Shown here piece after piece: positions 8,028 through 16,373 of a stretch of DNA of 64,000 nucleotides. A program made the translations under genes and the position numbers. Origin of the DNA: JAUVKA01 sp964465145 (GTDB lineage Bacteria > Bacteroidota > Bacteroidia > Bacteroidales > UBA12481); NCBI GenBank assembly GCA_964465145.1, contig CAYXJR010000008.1, forward strand, positions 21,998-85,997, written 5' to 3'. The stretch's first letter is position 1. Each line of letters opens with the position of its first letter. The notes below the pieces were generated by a model. That model had not been told where the DNA came from. It worked only from the letters and a program-made list of their open reading frames with translations, and searched no databases.

Positions 8028-9617
8028 ATGCAAAAACAAGAAACAGCATTGATAATAGGTGCAGGCCCGGCCGGCCTCACAGCTGCCTATGAATTGGTAA
8101 AACGAACCAATATTCGTCCGATAATCATTGAGCAGACAGATATGGTAGGGGGTATTTCGCGCACAGTAAAATTCAAGGGAAACAGGATGGATATTGGAGG
8201 GCACCGCTTTTTTTCTAAATCCGACCGTGTAATGGATTGGTGGATGAACATTTTGCCGCTGGAAAACCTCGAAAAAAACACCATATCCATTCAATACCAT
8301 AATAGAACGGCCAAGCTGGAAACAGGAAGCACTGGGGTTGATCCGGAAAAGGTTGATCGGGTAATGCTGCTGAGAAAAAGGCTCTCCCGTATTTACTATC
8401 TGCGACGTTTTTTTGATTATCCTATCCGGGCCAATTTCAATACCATAAAAAACCTGGGTTTGATCCGGATTATCAGAATTGGGTTTTCATATTTTTCTAG
8501 CAGAATTAAACCCGTACGGAAGGAAGAAAACCTGGAGGATTTTTTTATTAACAGGTTCGGTAAAGAGCTGTACCGAACTTTTTTTGAGGATTATACCGAG
8601 AAGGTTTGGGGGGTCTCATGCAAGGAGATAAAACCTGAATGGGGATCACAGAGGATCAAGGGCCTGTCTGTATCTAAAGCATTGCGGCATGGGATCCGGA
8701 CCATTTTCACGAAAGAATCCGGTATCAGTCAGAAGGGAAAGGAAACCAGCCTTATTGACAGATTTTTATATCCAAAATTTGGACCGGGTCAATTGTGGGA
8801 AGAAATTGCAGAAGAAATTGAACTCGGTGGAGGAGAAATCATTTTTGACCATGAAGCCGTTGAAATTAATCTCGTAAACGACAAGATTATTTCAGTTATG
8901 AGTCGAAATACAAAAACCGGGGATCTGATTAGCTATAATCCCGATCTGGTGTTTTCAACTATGCCTGTAAAGGATCTTATTTCGGGGATGAAAGGAAAAG
9001 TCCCTGTTGAGGTCAGAGATGTTGCTTCTGGCTTGATTTACAGGGATTTTATTGCAGTCGGGATTCTCTTGAAAGGGATGAATCCTGAAAAGCTTAAGAA
9101 TTATAAAGGGATGAATAGGGTGCCGGATACCTGGATCTATATTCAGGAACAGGATGTAAAGGTTGGCAGGATCCAGGTTTTTAACAATTGGAGCCCCTAT
9201 TTGGTTGCCAGGCAAGATACTGTATGGTTAGGCCTTGAATATTTTTGCAACGAAAAGGATGAATTATGGTCAATGCCAGATGAAGATTTGAAGAAGCTGG
9301 GAATGGAGGAGTTGGAAAAGATCGGTTTGGCTGATATTGCCGACTTCCTGGACGGGACTGTAGTCAGGATGCCGAAAACTTATCCGGCTTATTTTGGCAG
9401 TTATGACCGTTTTGATGAAATTCGACAATTTACCGACAGGATTGACAACCTTTTTTTAGTTGGCAGGAATGGGATGCATAAATATAATAATCAGGATCAT
9501 AGTATGTTAACTGCAATGACAGCGGTGGATAACCTTATCGCAGGTGAAAAATCCAAAGCTGCTATTTGGGATGTTAATACTGAAGACGAGTATCATGAAG
9601 AAACCGGGAGTAATTAA
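8028..9617 (+). CDS. NAD(P)/FAD-dependent oxidoreductase, UDP-galactopyranose-mutase-like
   Basis: A 529-residue flavoprotein. The dinucleotide-binding motif LIIGAGPAGLTAAYELV is at residues ~8-24, followed by the second FAD contacts GGISRTVKFKGNRMDIGGHRFFSK at ~42-66, as in amine oxidase and UDP-galactopyranose mutase-like proteins. The C-terminal FAD segment DNLFLVGRNGMHKYNNQDHSMLTAM is at ~478-502. Such proteins are often beside glycosyltransferases for surface polysaccharide, and the next gene here is a GT-C-like membrane protein overlapping it by 23 bases. The substrate cannot be told from sequence. ATG at 8028 is chosen because of the promoter position. Confidence 0.85.
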   Translation: MQKQETALIIGAGPAGLTAAYELVKRTNIRPIIIEQTDMVGGISRTVKFKGNRMDIGGHRFFSKSDRVMDWWMNILPLENLEKNTISIQYHNRTAKLETGSTGVDPEKVDRVMLLRKRLSRIYYLRRFFDYPIRANFNTIKNLGLIRIIRIGFSYFSSRIKPVRKEENLEDFFINRFGKELYRTFFEDYTEKVWGVSCKEIKPEWGSQRIKGLSVSKALRHGIRTIFTKESGISQKGKETSLIDRFLYPKFGPGQLWEEIAEEIELGGGEIIFDHEAVEINLVNDKIISVMSRNTKTGDLISYNPDLVFSTMPVKDLISGMKGKVPVEVRDVASGLIYRDFIAVGILLKGMNPEKLKNYKGMNRVPDTWIYIQEQDVKVGRIQVFNNWSPYLVARQDTVWLGLEYFCNEKDELWSMPDEDLKKLGMEELEKIGLADIADFLDGTVVRMPKTYPAYFGSYDRFDEIRQFTDRIDNLFLVGRNGMHKYNNQDHSMLTAMTAVDNLIAGEKSKAAIWDVNTEDEYHEETGSN

Positions 9618-11337
9618 TTATTTCTTTTTAACCCTGGTACTTTTTGCCGGAACGGTTTTGCTATATGCTTTGTTGGGTGTTATCCCGTCTGAGGGATTTA
9701 ATCCCAGCGACGATGGAGTGATTCTAGCCCAGTCTTATCGACTTCTTCAGGGCCAGATTCCTCATCTTGATTTTATTAGTATTCGACCGGTAGGTTCGGC
9801 GGTGCTCCATTCCATCCATTTCATCAGTCCCTTGCCCCTGGAGATTTCTGCTCGCTGGCTTACTCTTTTGCAGTATCTTAGTTATTCATTGCTCTGGGCT
9901 TGGATAATGGTTAGATTTACAAGGATACGCAAATACCGGGGCCTGATATTTTTTATTCTTTTAGGAATCTGGGGATTTCTGCTCAACCAGAATCATTACA
10001 ACCTTTATCCCTGGACCACCATCGATGCACTGTTCTGGATGATTCTTGCCTTGTCCTTCTATTTGCCTAATAGCTCCGGCCTTTTTCAAAAGAGGGGATG
10101 GATTAAAATTGCATTGATCACATTTTTCGCCAGTATGGCTGCCTTATCAAGGCAGACTTTTGTCTTGCCTGCCCTGATATTAGTGTTTAGCCTGGTTAAT
10201 CTTGGTATAAAAAGGAAGAAATGGATGCAATTATTGGTGGGATTAATTGCCGGAGGTATACCGGTTTTTACATATATTTCAGTATTGGTTTTGAATGCTG
10301 CCTTACCGCTTTTTTTTCAACAAATGACAGGTCGTACGGAGCTTCTGGAGACCGGTTTTAAGCAGTTTTTTATCGAATTTTGGAATTCTCCCTTAGTATG
10401 GTTTTATATACTGGTTATCTTTCTCTTACTCTTATACAGGCTTACTGAAGGAAGTAGTGCTGGCAATGTTTATCGACTCGCCCTCATTCCTCTTGGCAGG
10501 TATATTTTTGCCGCTTTATTTACTGTTCTGGCTTTTTACGTTTTCCTATCACCTGGAAGCCTGTTTGGACAATCATTTATGCAGTTTTGGTTATTGGTTT
10601 TACTCTGGGTCTTCGAGGAGGTAACCAAACAGATAAAAGCTCCGCAAAGAAGATGGTTTTTTTGGATTATCCTGATTTCCTGGACCTCGGCAATTTCCAT
10701 GGGTGACAATGCACCGGTTTTCGCCCTTGGACTGATCAATGCAACTGCAATGGGATATATTTTATTTCAGTTTGCAGAGCGTGGCCTCTCCTTTCGCCGC
10801 CTCACACATTTGCAGGTATTTTCAGGGGCTTTGTTGGTGGCACTTATCATTCTTAGTTTACGAACCCAGCGCAATGTAAATTACAGAGATGTGCCGGCCG
10901 GCGCTCAGGAATACGAATTAAAATCTATTTTCCCTGAATTGGGAAATGTGAGGACTAATGCCAATACTTTTTCTTATTTACAGGAAGTTGATAAGCTGTA
11001 CCAGGAACTTGGTTTCCCTTATGGACGATTCGTGGTTCTTCCCAATGCAGCTATCATTTACCCAATTATAGACACTCCAAATCCCCTTCCTGTCGACTGG
11101 ATGCAGGGGCCAGAATTTATAGGCTCCGAAGATATATTGGCTGAGAGGATCAGGGCTGCAGTTACCGGGAGGGAAATATTTTTCCTGATTGATAAATTCG
11201 ACAGTAAGCTAATGGCCGACAGCTTATTTCCGGCCAAATATCCCGAGGATGTTTACCCCTACATGAAGGAAATAATTGACTTAACTCATGAGTATCAGGT
11301 AGAATCGGAATGGTTCAGTGTAAGGGTGTCGAAATAA
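9595..11337 (+). CDS. Polytopic membrane protein, predicted GT-C-type glycosyltransferase
   Basis: A 580-residue protein with about ten hydrophobic segments. The first periplasmic loop contains PSDDGVILAQSYRLLQGQIPHLDFISIRP, which matches the acidic loop (DDG...L..G..PH.DF) of GT-C glycosyltransferases that use polyprenyl-linked sugars. The last ~140 residues are soluble and contain VLPNAAIIYPIIDTPNPLPVDW. It overlaps the preceding flavoprotein gene by 23 bases, so the two are probably co-transcribed and act on the same glycan. The ATG at 9595 begins directly before the first membrane helix; an upstream in-frame ATG at 9544 would add a polar leader. Sugar and acceptor are unknown. Confidence 0.78.
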   Translation: MKKPGVINYFFLTLVLFAGTVLLYALLGVIPSEGFNPSDDGVILAQSYRLLQGQIPHLDFISIRPVGSAVLHSIHFISPLPLEISARWLTLLQYLSYSLLWAWIMVRFTRIRKYRGLIFFILLGIWGFLLNQNHYNLYPWTTIDALFWMILALSFYLPNSSGLFQKRGWIKIALITFFASMAALSRQTFVLPALILVFSLVNLGIKRKKWMQLLVGLIAGGIPVFTYISVLVLNAALPLFFQQMTGRTELLETGFKQFFIEFWNSPLVWFYILVIFLLLLYRLTEGSSAGNVYRLALIPLGRYIFAALFTVLAFYVFLSPGSLFGQSFMQFWLLVLLWVFEEVTKQIKAPQRRWFFWIILISWTSAISMGDNAPVFALGLINATAMGYILFQFAERGLSFRRLTHLQVFSGALLVALIILSLRTQRNVNYRDVPAGAQEYELKSIFPELGNVRTNANTFSYLQEVDKLYQELGFPYGRFVVLPNAAIIYPIIDTPNPLPVDWMQGPEFIGSEDILAERIRAAVTGREIFFLIDKFDSKLMADSLFPAKYPEDVYPYMKEIIDLTHEYQVESEWFSVRVSK

Positions 11338-11339
11338 AA

Positions 11340-11361
11340 AATCCCGATAAAATTCGGGATT
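11340..11361. terminator. Hairpin between the GT-C gene and rpmH
   Basis: AATCCCGA (11340-11347) pairs with TCGGGATT (11354-11361) around a six-base loop, right after the GT-C stop codon. It lacks a clear T run on the plus strand, so efficiency is uncertain; it may also serve rpmH on the other strand. Confidence 0.55.
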
Positions 11362-11416
11362 GACAAAAGTAAAAGAAAAAATCTAATCCTTCTTTTACCT
11401 CTATGTGTGGTAAAAA

Positions 11417-11575
11417 TTAAACCTTATGACGCGCTTCGTCGGAAACGCTAAGTTTTTTTCTCCCTTTTGCCCTTCGCCTGCTAAGAATATTGCGGCCGCT
11501 GACGGAGGCCATTCTTTCGCGAAAGCCATGTTTATTCTTTCTTTTCCGGTTTGAAGGTTGAAATGTACGTTTCAT
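11417..11575 (-). CDS. rpmH: 50S ribosomal protein L34
   Basis: A 52-residue basic protein that I translated directly: it begins MKRTFQPSNRKRKNKHGFRE and continues RMASVSGRNILSRRRAKGRK, ending KLSVSDEARHKV. This is the universal L34 pattern (MKRTxQPsxrkRkrtHGFraRM.t..Gr.vl.rRRakGR..L). ATG at 11575, TAA at 11417-11419. It has its own promoter upstream at 11619-11648, inside the gap between it and rsmG. It is too short for many ORF cut-offs. Confidence 0.97.
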   Translation of the reverse strand: MKRTFQPSNRKRKNKHGFRERMASVSGRNILSRRRAKGRKKLSVSDEARHKV

Positions 11576-11618
11576 TTTTACTCTGTTTTCTTGATAATCC
11601 TACCGTAATTTTGGATCG

Positions 11619-11648
11619 CAAAGGTAATTTTTATTTGTTAATGACAAA
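11619..11648 (-). promoter_or_regulatory. Promoter of rpmH
   Basis: Read on the minus strand: TTTG (11648-11645), 18 bases, TACCTTTG (11626-11619), then 43 bases to the rpmH ATG. Both elements match the Bacteroidota consensus. Confidence 0.7.
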
Positions 11649-11664
11649 AGAATCTTAATGGATT

Positions 11665-12297
11665 TTATTTAATCGGAAGGTAAACAATCTTCTTTGCGGC
11701 GAAAAAATCCTCATCAAAATATGCTGATACAGGAATGATTTTGACCTCTGGATAAAATTTACTGAGTTCGCCATGTATTTCACCTCCCTTTAATGCAATA
11801 ATGCCATGGGGTAATTCCTGTTGTTTCCCAATAGTTATGATAGGTTTAACCCAGTTGACAAACCTTGGCAAGCTGGTTACTGCACGGCTGACCACATAGT
11901 CAAACGACGATTCTAATTTTTCAGCACGTATATTTATGGCATCAACATTGGTACATTTAATTTCCTTGCAGATCTCACTAACCACTCTTATCTTTTTCCC
12001 AATTGAATCCACCAGTGTAAAATGGACTTCAGGAAAGATTATCGCCAGAGGTAAACCGGGGAAGCCTCCTCCTGTACCTACATCCAAAACCCTGCAATTT
12101 GGAGGGAAATTAATGAATCGGGCAATGGCGAGGGAGTGGAGAACATGACGAAGATAAAGCTGGTTGATATCCTGCCGGGAGATAACATTGATCTTTGAAT
12201 TCCAAAATTGGTACAGAGGATCCAGGGCTGTAAATTTTCTTACCTGGTCGGTGGACAGGTCCGGAAAATATTTTATTAAGAGGTCCACACTATACAT
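11665..12297 (-). CDS. rsmG: 16S rRNA (guanine(527)-N(7))-methyltransferase
   Basis: A 210-residue SAM-dependent methyltransferase (formerly GidB) that methylates G527 of 16S rRNA. The motif CRVLDVGTGGGFPGLPLAIIFPE at ~65-87 is diagnostic, followed by FTLVDSIGKKIRVVSEI and the FDYVVSRAVTSLPRFVNWVKP segment. Normal length. It starts eight bases inside the end of the sigma factor gene (ATGTATAG), so it is likely translated from the same message as the sigma factor and GT2 genes. Confidence 0.95.
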   Translation of the reverse strand: MYSVDLLIKYFPDLSTDQVRKFTALDPLYQFWNSKINVISRQDINQLYLRHVLHSLAIARFINFPPNCRVLDVGTGGGFPGLPLAIIFPEVHFTLVDSIGKKIRVVSEICKEIKCTNVDAINIRAEKLESSFDYVVSRAVTSLPRFVNWVKPIITIGKQQELPHGIIALKGGEIHGELSKFYPEVKIIPVSAYFDEDFFAAKKIVYLPIK

Positions 12298-12886
12298 TCC
12301 TATGGCGCAGAATGTTATACAATAATTCTTTTGCCCTGAACAACTGGGCTTTAACTGTCCCCAATGGCAGTTTGAGTTCCTTGGCGATCTCTTCGTATGA
12401 ATATTCCTGATAAAACCGGAGTTTTACCAGTTTGTTGTACCTTGGTTTCAGCTGGTCAACCACGGTTTTTAATAAAATTGCTTTTTGTTTCCGGATCAGT
12501 TCTTCCTCAGGATCCAGAAGATCGGAAGGAAGCTGAAGGGGATTTTCATCATCGGGATCCTTTCCCTGGTTTTCAATGGGAACTGATTTACCCTTTTGCC
12601 GGCGTATAAAATCAATGGCATTATTGTTAGCAATTTTAAACAGCCATGTACTAAATGCAAACGCAGGTTCGTAATGATTCAGATTCTTGAAAGCCTTACC
12701 AAAGGCCTCTATCGTAAGATCTTCAGCATCATCCTGGTTATGAACCATTTTTAGCAACATAAAATATATTGAATCCCAATACCTGCCCAATAATAGAGCA
12801 TAGGACTGCTGGTCACCACCCCTTGCTTTAAGAACAAGTTGATAATCCTGCTTTGCCCTATTTGAAAGGTCAGGATTCATTTCCAT
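12290..12886 (-). CDS. ECF-type RNA polymerase sigma factor
   Basis: A 198-residue sigma-70 family factor with only regions 2 and 4. Region 2 is seen as NQDDAEDLTIEAFGKAFKNLNHYEPAFAFSTWLFKIANNNAIDFIRRQKG (~50-100), and region 4 as YSYEEIAKELKLPLGTVKAQLFRAKELL (~163-190), a helix-turn-helix. No anti-sigma gene is adjacent; neighbours are a GT2 glycosyltransferase (10-base overlap with ATG at 12886, or four-base ATGA overlap with the second ATG at 12880) and rsmG. This gene order suggests a constitutive housekeeping-type ECF rather than a SusCD-regulating one, but that is inference. Confidence 0.9.
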   Translation of the reverse strand: MEMNPDLSNRAKQDYQLVLKARGGDQQSYALLLGRYWDSIYFMLLKMVHNQDDAEDLTIEAFGKAFKNLNHYEPAFAFSTWLFKIANNNAIDFIRRQKGKSVPIENQGKDPDDENPLQLPSDLLDPEEELIRKQKAILLKTVVDQLKPRYNKLVKLRFYQEYSYEEIAKELKLPLGTVKAQLFRAKELLYNILRHRNV

Positions 12887-14031
12887 TTGGTATTTCTGGG
12901 TTCGATTTTGTTTCGTAAAATCAACAGACCAGTAAAAACAGGCCAGATAATATCATATAATAACGAAAGTAATAATAAATTCTTCTCCTTCAAACGGTTC
13001 ATTACAAGTTTAAAGAATACAACAAAAGTGATTTCCCGGATCAACATAATTATTATTATATATCCGGCAAACTGCCCAAAAGCAAGAAGGATTATTCCCG
13101 AAATGAAAAAAAACTCACGGCTGATTACTTCAAGGGACAGAATTATTTTATGGGATTTTTTATACCTGAAACCAGTAGTGAAATGCCTTCTTTTCTGACG
13201 AAACCATTGCTTCCAAGATCGCTTAGGCTCACTAAGGGTAAAACTTTCATCTTGTATCTCAATGGCAGTATTATATCTGGTTCCCGTTTCATTTACAAAA
13301 AGGTCATCATCCCCGGAAGCAATGTGCAGGTGGGAGGCGAAGCCCTTATTTGCAAAAAACAGGCTGCGGCGATAAGCAAGGTTTCTACCAACTGCCATAT
13401 ATGGAATACCCCTGAGGGCAAAGCTCAGATACTGCATAGCGATATAAACAGTATCAATACGGATCCATTTGTTTAACAATCCTTTACTAGCTTTATAGCC
13501 TCCATATCCAAGAACGATTTCAGTTTGTTGCATAAAATTGGATTGCATATGCCGAAGCCAATTCGGACTTTTAGGTTCGCAATCTGCATCTGTAAACACT
13601 AATTGTTCATGGTGTGCAGCTTTAATCCCAATAGTTTGAGCGACTTTTTTGCCTGACACAGAGCCTGGTCGGCCTTCAATTCCTGTAACATATAAGTGAG
13701 GGTATATTCTCCTGAATTCAGCCAACACCTCCTCCGTATCGTCATAGGATCCATCATTAACCACTATTACATCAAACTCAGGATAAAATTGGTTCAATAC
13801 TGAAGGCAGGAATCTACGGAGATTTTCTGCTTCATTTTTGGCACATATAATCACCGAAACAGGATCTGCATCGGTTTTAAAGTTAAGTTTTTTGTATGCG
13901 GGTAGTTTTTTATAGAAACGGAAGAAGAATATTAGCTGGATAATAAAAAACAGCAAAAATAAGCCAGCCAGAAGGAACCAGATCCACAATATGGGATCGT
14001 CAAAAGTTATTTTAAACAACTGTTTGATCAT
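12877..14031 (-). CDS. Membrane-bound family 2 glycosyltransferase
   Basis: A 384-residue protein. One N-terminal membrane helix (LWIWFLLAGLFLLFFIIQLIFFF), a GT2 domain at ~48-270 with VSVIICAKNEAENLRRFLPSVL, FDVIVVNDGSYDDTEEVL and the metal-binding FTDADCEP, and three C-terminal helices (~295-375). The QxxRW-like region is RSWKQWFRQKRRHFTTG, which fits processive or membrane GT2 enzymes. The acceptor is unknown. First gene of the minus-strand operon with the sigma factor and rsmG; it diverges from tgt with ~127 bases between. TATCTTTA upstream could be a weak promoter. Confidence 0.88.
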   Translation of the reverse strand: MIKQLFKITFDDPILWIWFLLAGLFLLFFIIQLIFFFRFYKKLPAYKKLNFKTDADPVSVIICAKNEAENLRRFLPSVLNQFYPEFDVIVVNDGSYDDTEEVLAEFRRIYPHLYVTGIEGRPGSVSGKKVAQTIGIKAAHHEQLVFTDADCEPKSPNWLRHMQSNFMQQTEIVLGYGGYKASKGLLNKWIRIDTVYIAMQYLSFALRGIPYMAVGRNLAYRRSLFFANKGFASHLHIASGDDDLFVNETGTRYNTAIEIQDESFTLSEPKRSWKQWFRQKRRHFTTGFRYKKSHKIILSLEVISREFFFISGIILLAFGQFAGYIIIIMLIREITFVVFFKLVMNRLKEKNLLLLSLLYDIIWPVFTGLLILRNKIEPRNTKWK

Positions 14032-14132
14032 TATTTAGCTATTTGAATGACATGAAGAGACAAAGCAAAACACCAGCCTTTAAAGATAGCAGAATTGAAA
14101 ATGCTACGGAGATAATGCGCATGAAATTTAGC

Positions 14133-14140
14133 TATCTTTG
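14133..14140 (+). promoter_or_regulatory. -7 promoter element of tgt
   Basis: TATCTTTG, a full match to TAnnTTTG, 18 bases before the tgt ATG at 14159. It overlaps the in-frame TTG at 14138 and so rules that start out. No clear -33 box. Confidence 0.6.
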
Positions 14141-14158
14141 TGCTTAATCTGTACCTGC

Positions 14159-15289
14159 ATGAATTTTACCACATTACAGACCGATCCGGGTAGCCGGGCA
14201 CGTGCCGGCCTTATTGAAACGGATCATGGAAAAATTTCTACTCCCATTTTTATGCCGGTTGGTACTGCTGGTACTGTTAAAGCAGTCCACCAGAGAGATC
14301 TCAGGGATGATATAGGTGCCAGTATCATTTTGGGAAATACTTACCACTTGTATCTGAAACCGGGAACCGAAGTCTTGGCTTTAGCAGGTGGATTACATGC
14401 TTTTATGGGCTGGCAAAAACCAATTCTTACTGACAGTGGCGGCTATCAGGTTTTTTCCCTGGCAGCTAACAGGAAGCTCAGTCCTGAAGGTGCCTGGTTC
14501 TCTTCACATATCGACGGATCAAAGCACTTGTTCACTCCCGAAAATGTTGTGGATATCCAACGTATTATTGGAGCAGATTTCATTATGGCTTTCGATGAAT
14601 GCACTCCTTATCCATGTGAATACGATTATGCCAATCGCTCTCTGGATCTCACTCATGACTGGCTTGTGAGAGGAATCCAACATTTCCATAATACAGATCC
14701 ACATTATGGGTACAATCAAACTTTTATTCCAATAGTTCAAGGTAGCGTTTTTAAGGATCTCAGGAAGAAATCTGCAGAATTTGTGGCGAATCAGGGTATG
14801 CTGGTCAATGCAATTGGGGGTCTGTCCGTAGGTGAACCACTTGAAGAGATGTACGCTATGGTGGAAGAAGTGAATGAAATACTACCAGCAGATAAACCAC
14901 GTTACTTAATGGGAGTTGGGACCCCTGTCAATATTCTTGAATCTATAGCCTTAGGAGTAGATATGTTCGATTGCGTAATGCCTACCAGAAACGGAAGAAA
15001 CGGCATGCTGTTTACTAAAAATGGGATTATGAATATGAAAAATGAGAAATGGAAGTTCGACTTTTCTCCTCTTGATCCCGAAGGTACTTCTTTCGTTGAT
15101 TCCTCTTATTCTAAAGCCTATTTGCGGCATTTGATCACCACAGGTGAACGCCTTGGTGCCCAGATTGCCAGCATACATAACCTGGCTTTTTACCTTTGGC
15201 TGGTAGATGAAGCGCGGAGAAAAATAGGATCAGGAGAATTTGCCTGTTGGAAAAATTATATGATCCCAAAACTGGGTAGCAGATTATAA
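14159..15289 (+). CDS. tgt: tRNA-guanine transglycosylase
   Basis: A 376-residue base-exchange enzyme that puts the queuosine precursor into the wobble position of GUN tRNAs. Seen: FMPVGTAGTVKAVHQRDL, LGNTYHLYLKPG, the catalytic region LTDSGGYQVFSL at ~95-106, and GVDMFDCVMPTRNGRNG with the nucleophile aspartate at ~265-281. The zinc site is odd: the usual CxCxxC before SRAYLRHL is replaced by DPEGTSFVDSSYSKAYLRHL, so the three cysteines are missing although the later IASIHNL histidine remains. I recall this in other Bacteroidota Tgt. Two bases separate it from the permease gene downstream. Confidence 0.94.
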   Translation: MNFTTLQTDPGSRARAGLIETDHGKISTPIFMPVGTAGTVKAVHQRDLRDDIGASIILGNTYHLYLKPGTEVLALAGGLHAFMGWQKPILTDSGGYQVFSLAANRKLSPEGAWFSSHIDGSKHLFTPENVVDIQRIIGADFIMAFDECTPYPCEYDYANRSLDLTHDWLVRGIQHFHNTDPHYGYNQTFIPIVQGSVFKDLRKKSAEFVANQGMLVNAIGGLSVGEPLEEMYAMVEEVNEILPADKPRYLMGVGTPVNILESIALGVDMFDCVMPTRNGRNGMLFTKNGIMNMKNEKWKFDFSPLDPEGTSFVDSSYSKAYLRHLITTGERLGAQIASIHNLAFYLWLVDEARRKIGSGEFACWKNYMIPKLGSRL

Positions 15290-15290
15290 G

Positions 15291-16373
15291 ATGCCGGTAA
15301 TAAAGAAAATAGACCTTTATATCATCAAGAAATATCTTGGTACTTTTTTCTTTGCACTCGGATTGATCATCCTGATCAGTGTGGTGTTTGATTTTTCAGA
15401 GAAAGTGGATGATTTCATTGAAAAACAAGCTCCCTTTAAGGCCATAGTTTTGCAGTATTACCTGAATTTCATTCCATATTTTTCAAACCTGTTCAGTTTC
15501 CTGTTTGTTTTTATATCCGTTATTTATTTCACTTCAAAAATGGCTATCCATTCTGAGATAATTGCGATTTTGTCATGTGGAATAAGTTACAGGAGGCTTA
15601 TGGTTCCATATTTTATTGGTGCCAGCATCATCGCGATGCTGACATTTTTCCTTGGGCATTATATAATTCCGCATTCCAATGTTGGCCGCCTAAAGTTCGA
15701 GGAGCAATATTTCAAGAAGCAATATCGCAGCCCTGAGAAAAATATTCACAGGCAAATTGCCCCTGGGGTTTTTATTTATATGGATAATTATAATATTAAA
15801 GCGGACCATGGAACTAGATTTTCGATGGAGACCATTGAGGATGGGCAACTTGTTTCGAAAATGATGGCCGACTATATTCGCTGGGACTCTACTACCCAAA
15901 AATGGAGGGTTCATAATTATTGGATAAGGGAATTGGACGGGTTGAACGAAACAATCACCTCGGGTGTTGATATTGATACAACTCTTAACTTGTTTCCTGC
16001 AGAATTCAAACGACCTCACACCATCGTTGAATCTATGACTACTCCCGATTTAAGAAATTTCATCAAGGAGGAGTTATCCAGGGGGCAGAGTGATGTTTAC
16101 TATTTTATTGAATTATATCGTAGAACCTCTGCTCCTTTTGCTGTGTTCATACTTACTATCATAGGAGTATCCTTATCAAGCAGGAGGATAAGGGGGGGGA
16201 TGGGAATGCATATTGGATTCGGAATAGCCCTTAGCTTTTCCTACATCCTTTTCATGCAGGTATCAAAGGAGTTTTCTGTTTCAGGGGATCTTATACCTCT
16301 TTTCGCGGTATGGATACCCAATTTTTTATTCGCATTAATTGCCCTTATCCTTTATAAATTAGCTCCTAAATAA
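15291..16373 (+). CDS. LptF/LptG (YjgP/YjgQ) family permease
   Basis: A 360-residue inner membrane protein of the family that forms, with LptB, the ABC exporter that pulls lipopolysaccharide out of the inner membrane. Seen: KIDLYIIKKYLGTFFFALGLIILISVVFDF at the N-terminus, helices at ~50-75 and ~100-125, a periplasmic beta-jellyroll domain at ~130-265, then RTSAPFAVFILTIIGVSLSSRRIRGG and three C-terminal helices. Bacteroidota often keep tgt next to such a permease, as here. LptF and LptG cannot be told apart from this. It shares one base (TAATG) with the next gene. Confidence 0.9.
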   Translation: MPVIKKIDLYIIKKYLGTFFFALGLIILISVVFDFSEKVDDFIEKQAPFKAIVLQYYLNFIPYFSNLFSFLFVFISVIYFTSKMAIHSEIIAILSCGISYRRLMVPYFIGASIIAMLTFFLGHYIIPHSNVGRLKFEEQYFKKQYRSPEKNIHRQIAPGVFIYMDNYNIKADHGTRFSMETIEDGQLVSKMMADYIRWDSTTQKWRVHNYWIRELDGLNETITSGVDIDTTLNLFPAEFKRPHTIVESMTTPDLRNFIKEELSRGQSDVYYFIELYRRTSAPFAVFILTIIGVSLSSRRIRGGMGMHIGFGIALSFSYILFMQVSKEFSVSGDLIPLFAVWIPNFLFALIALILYKLAPK

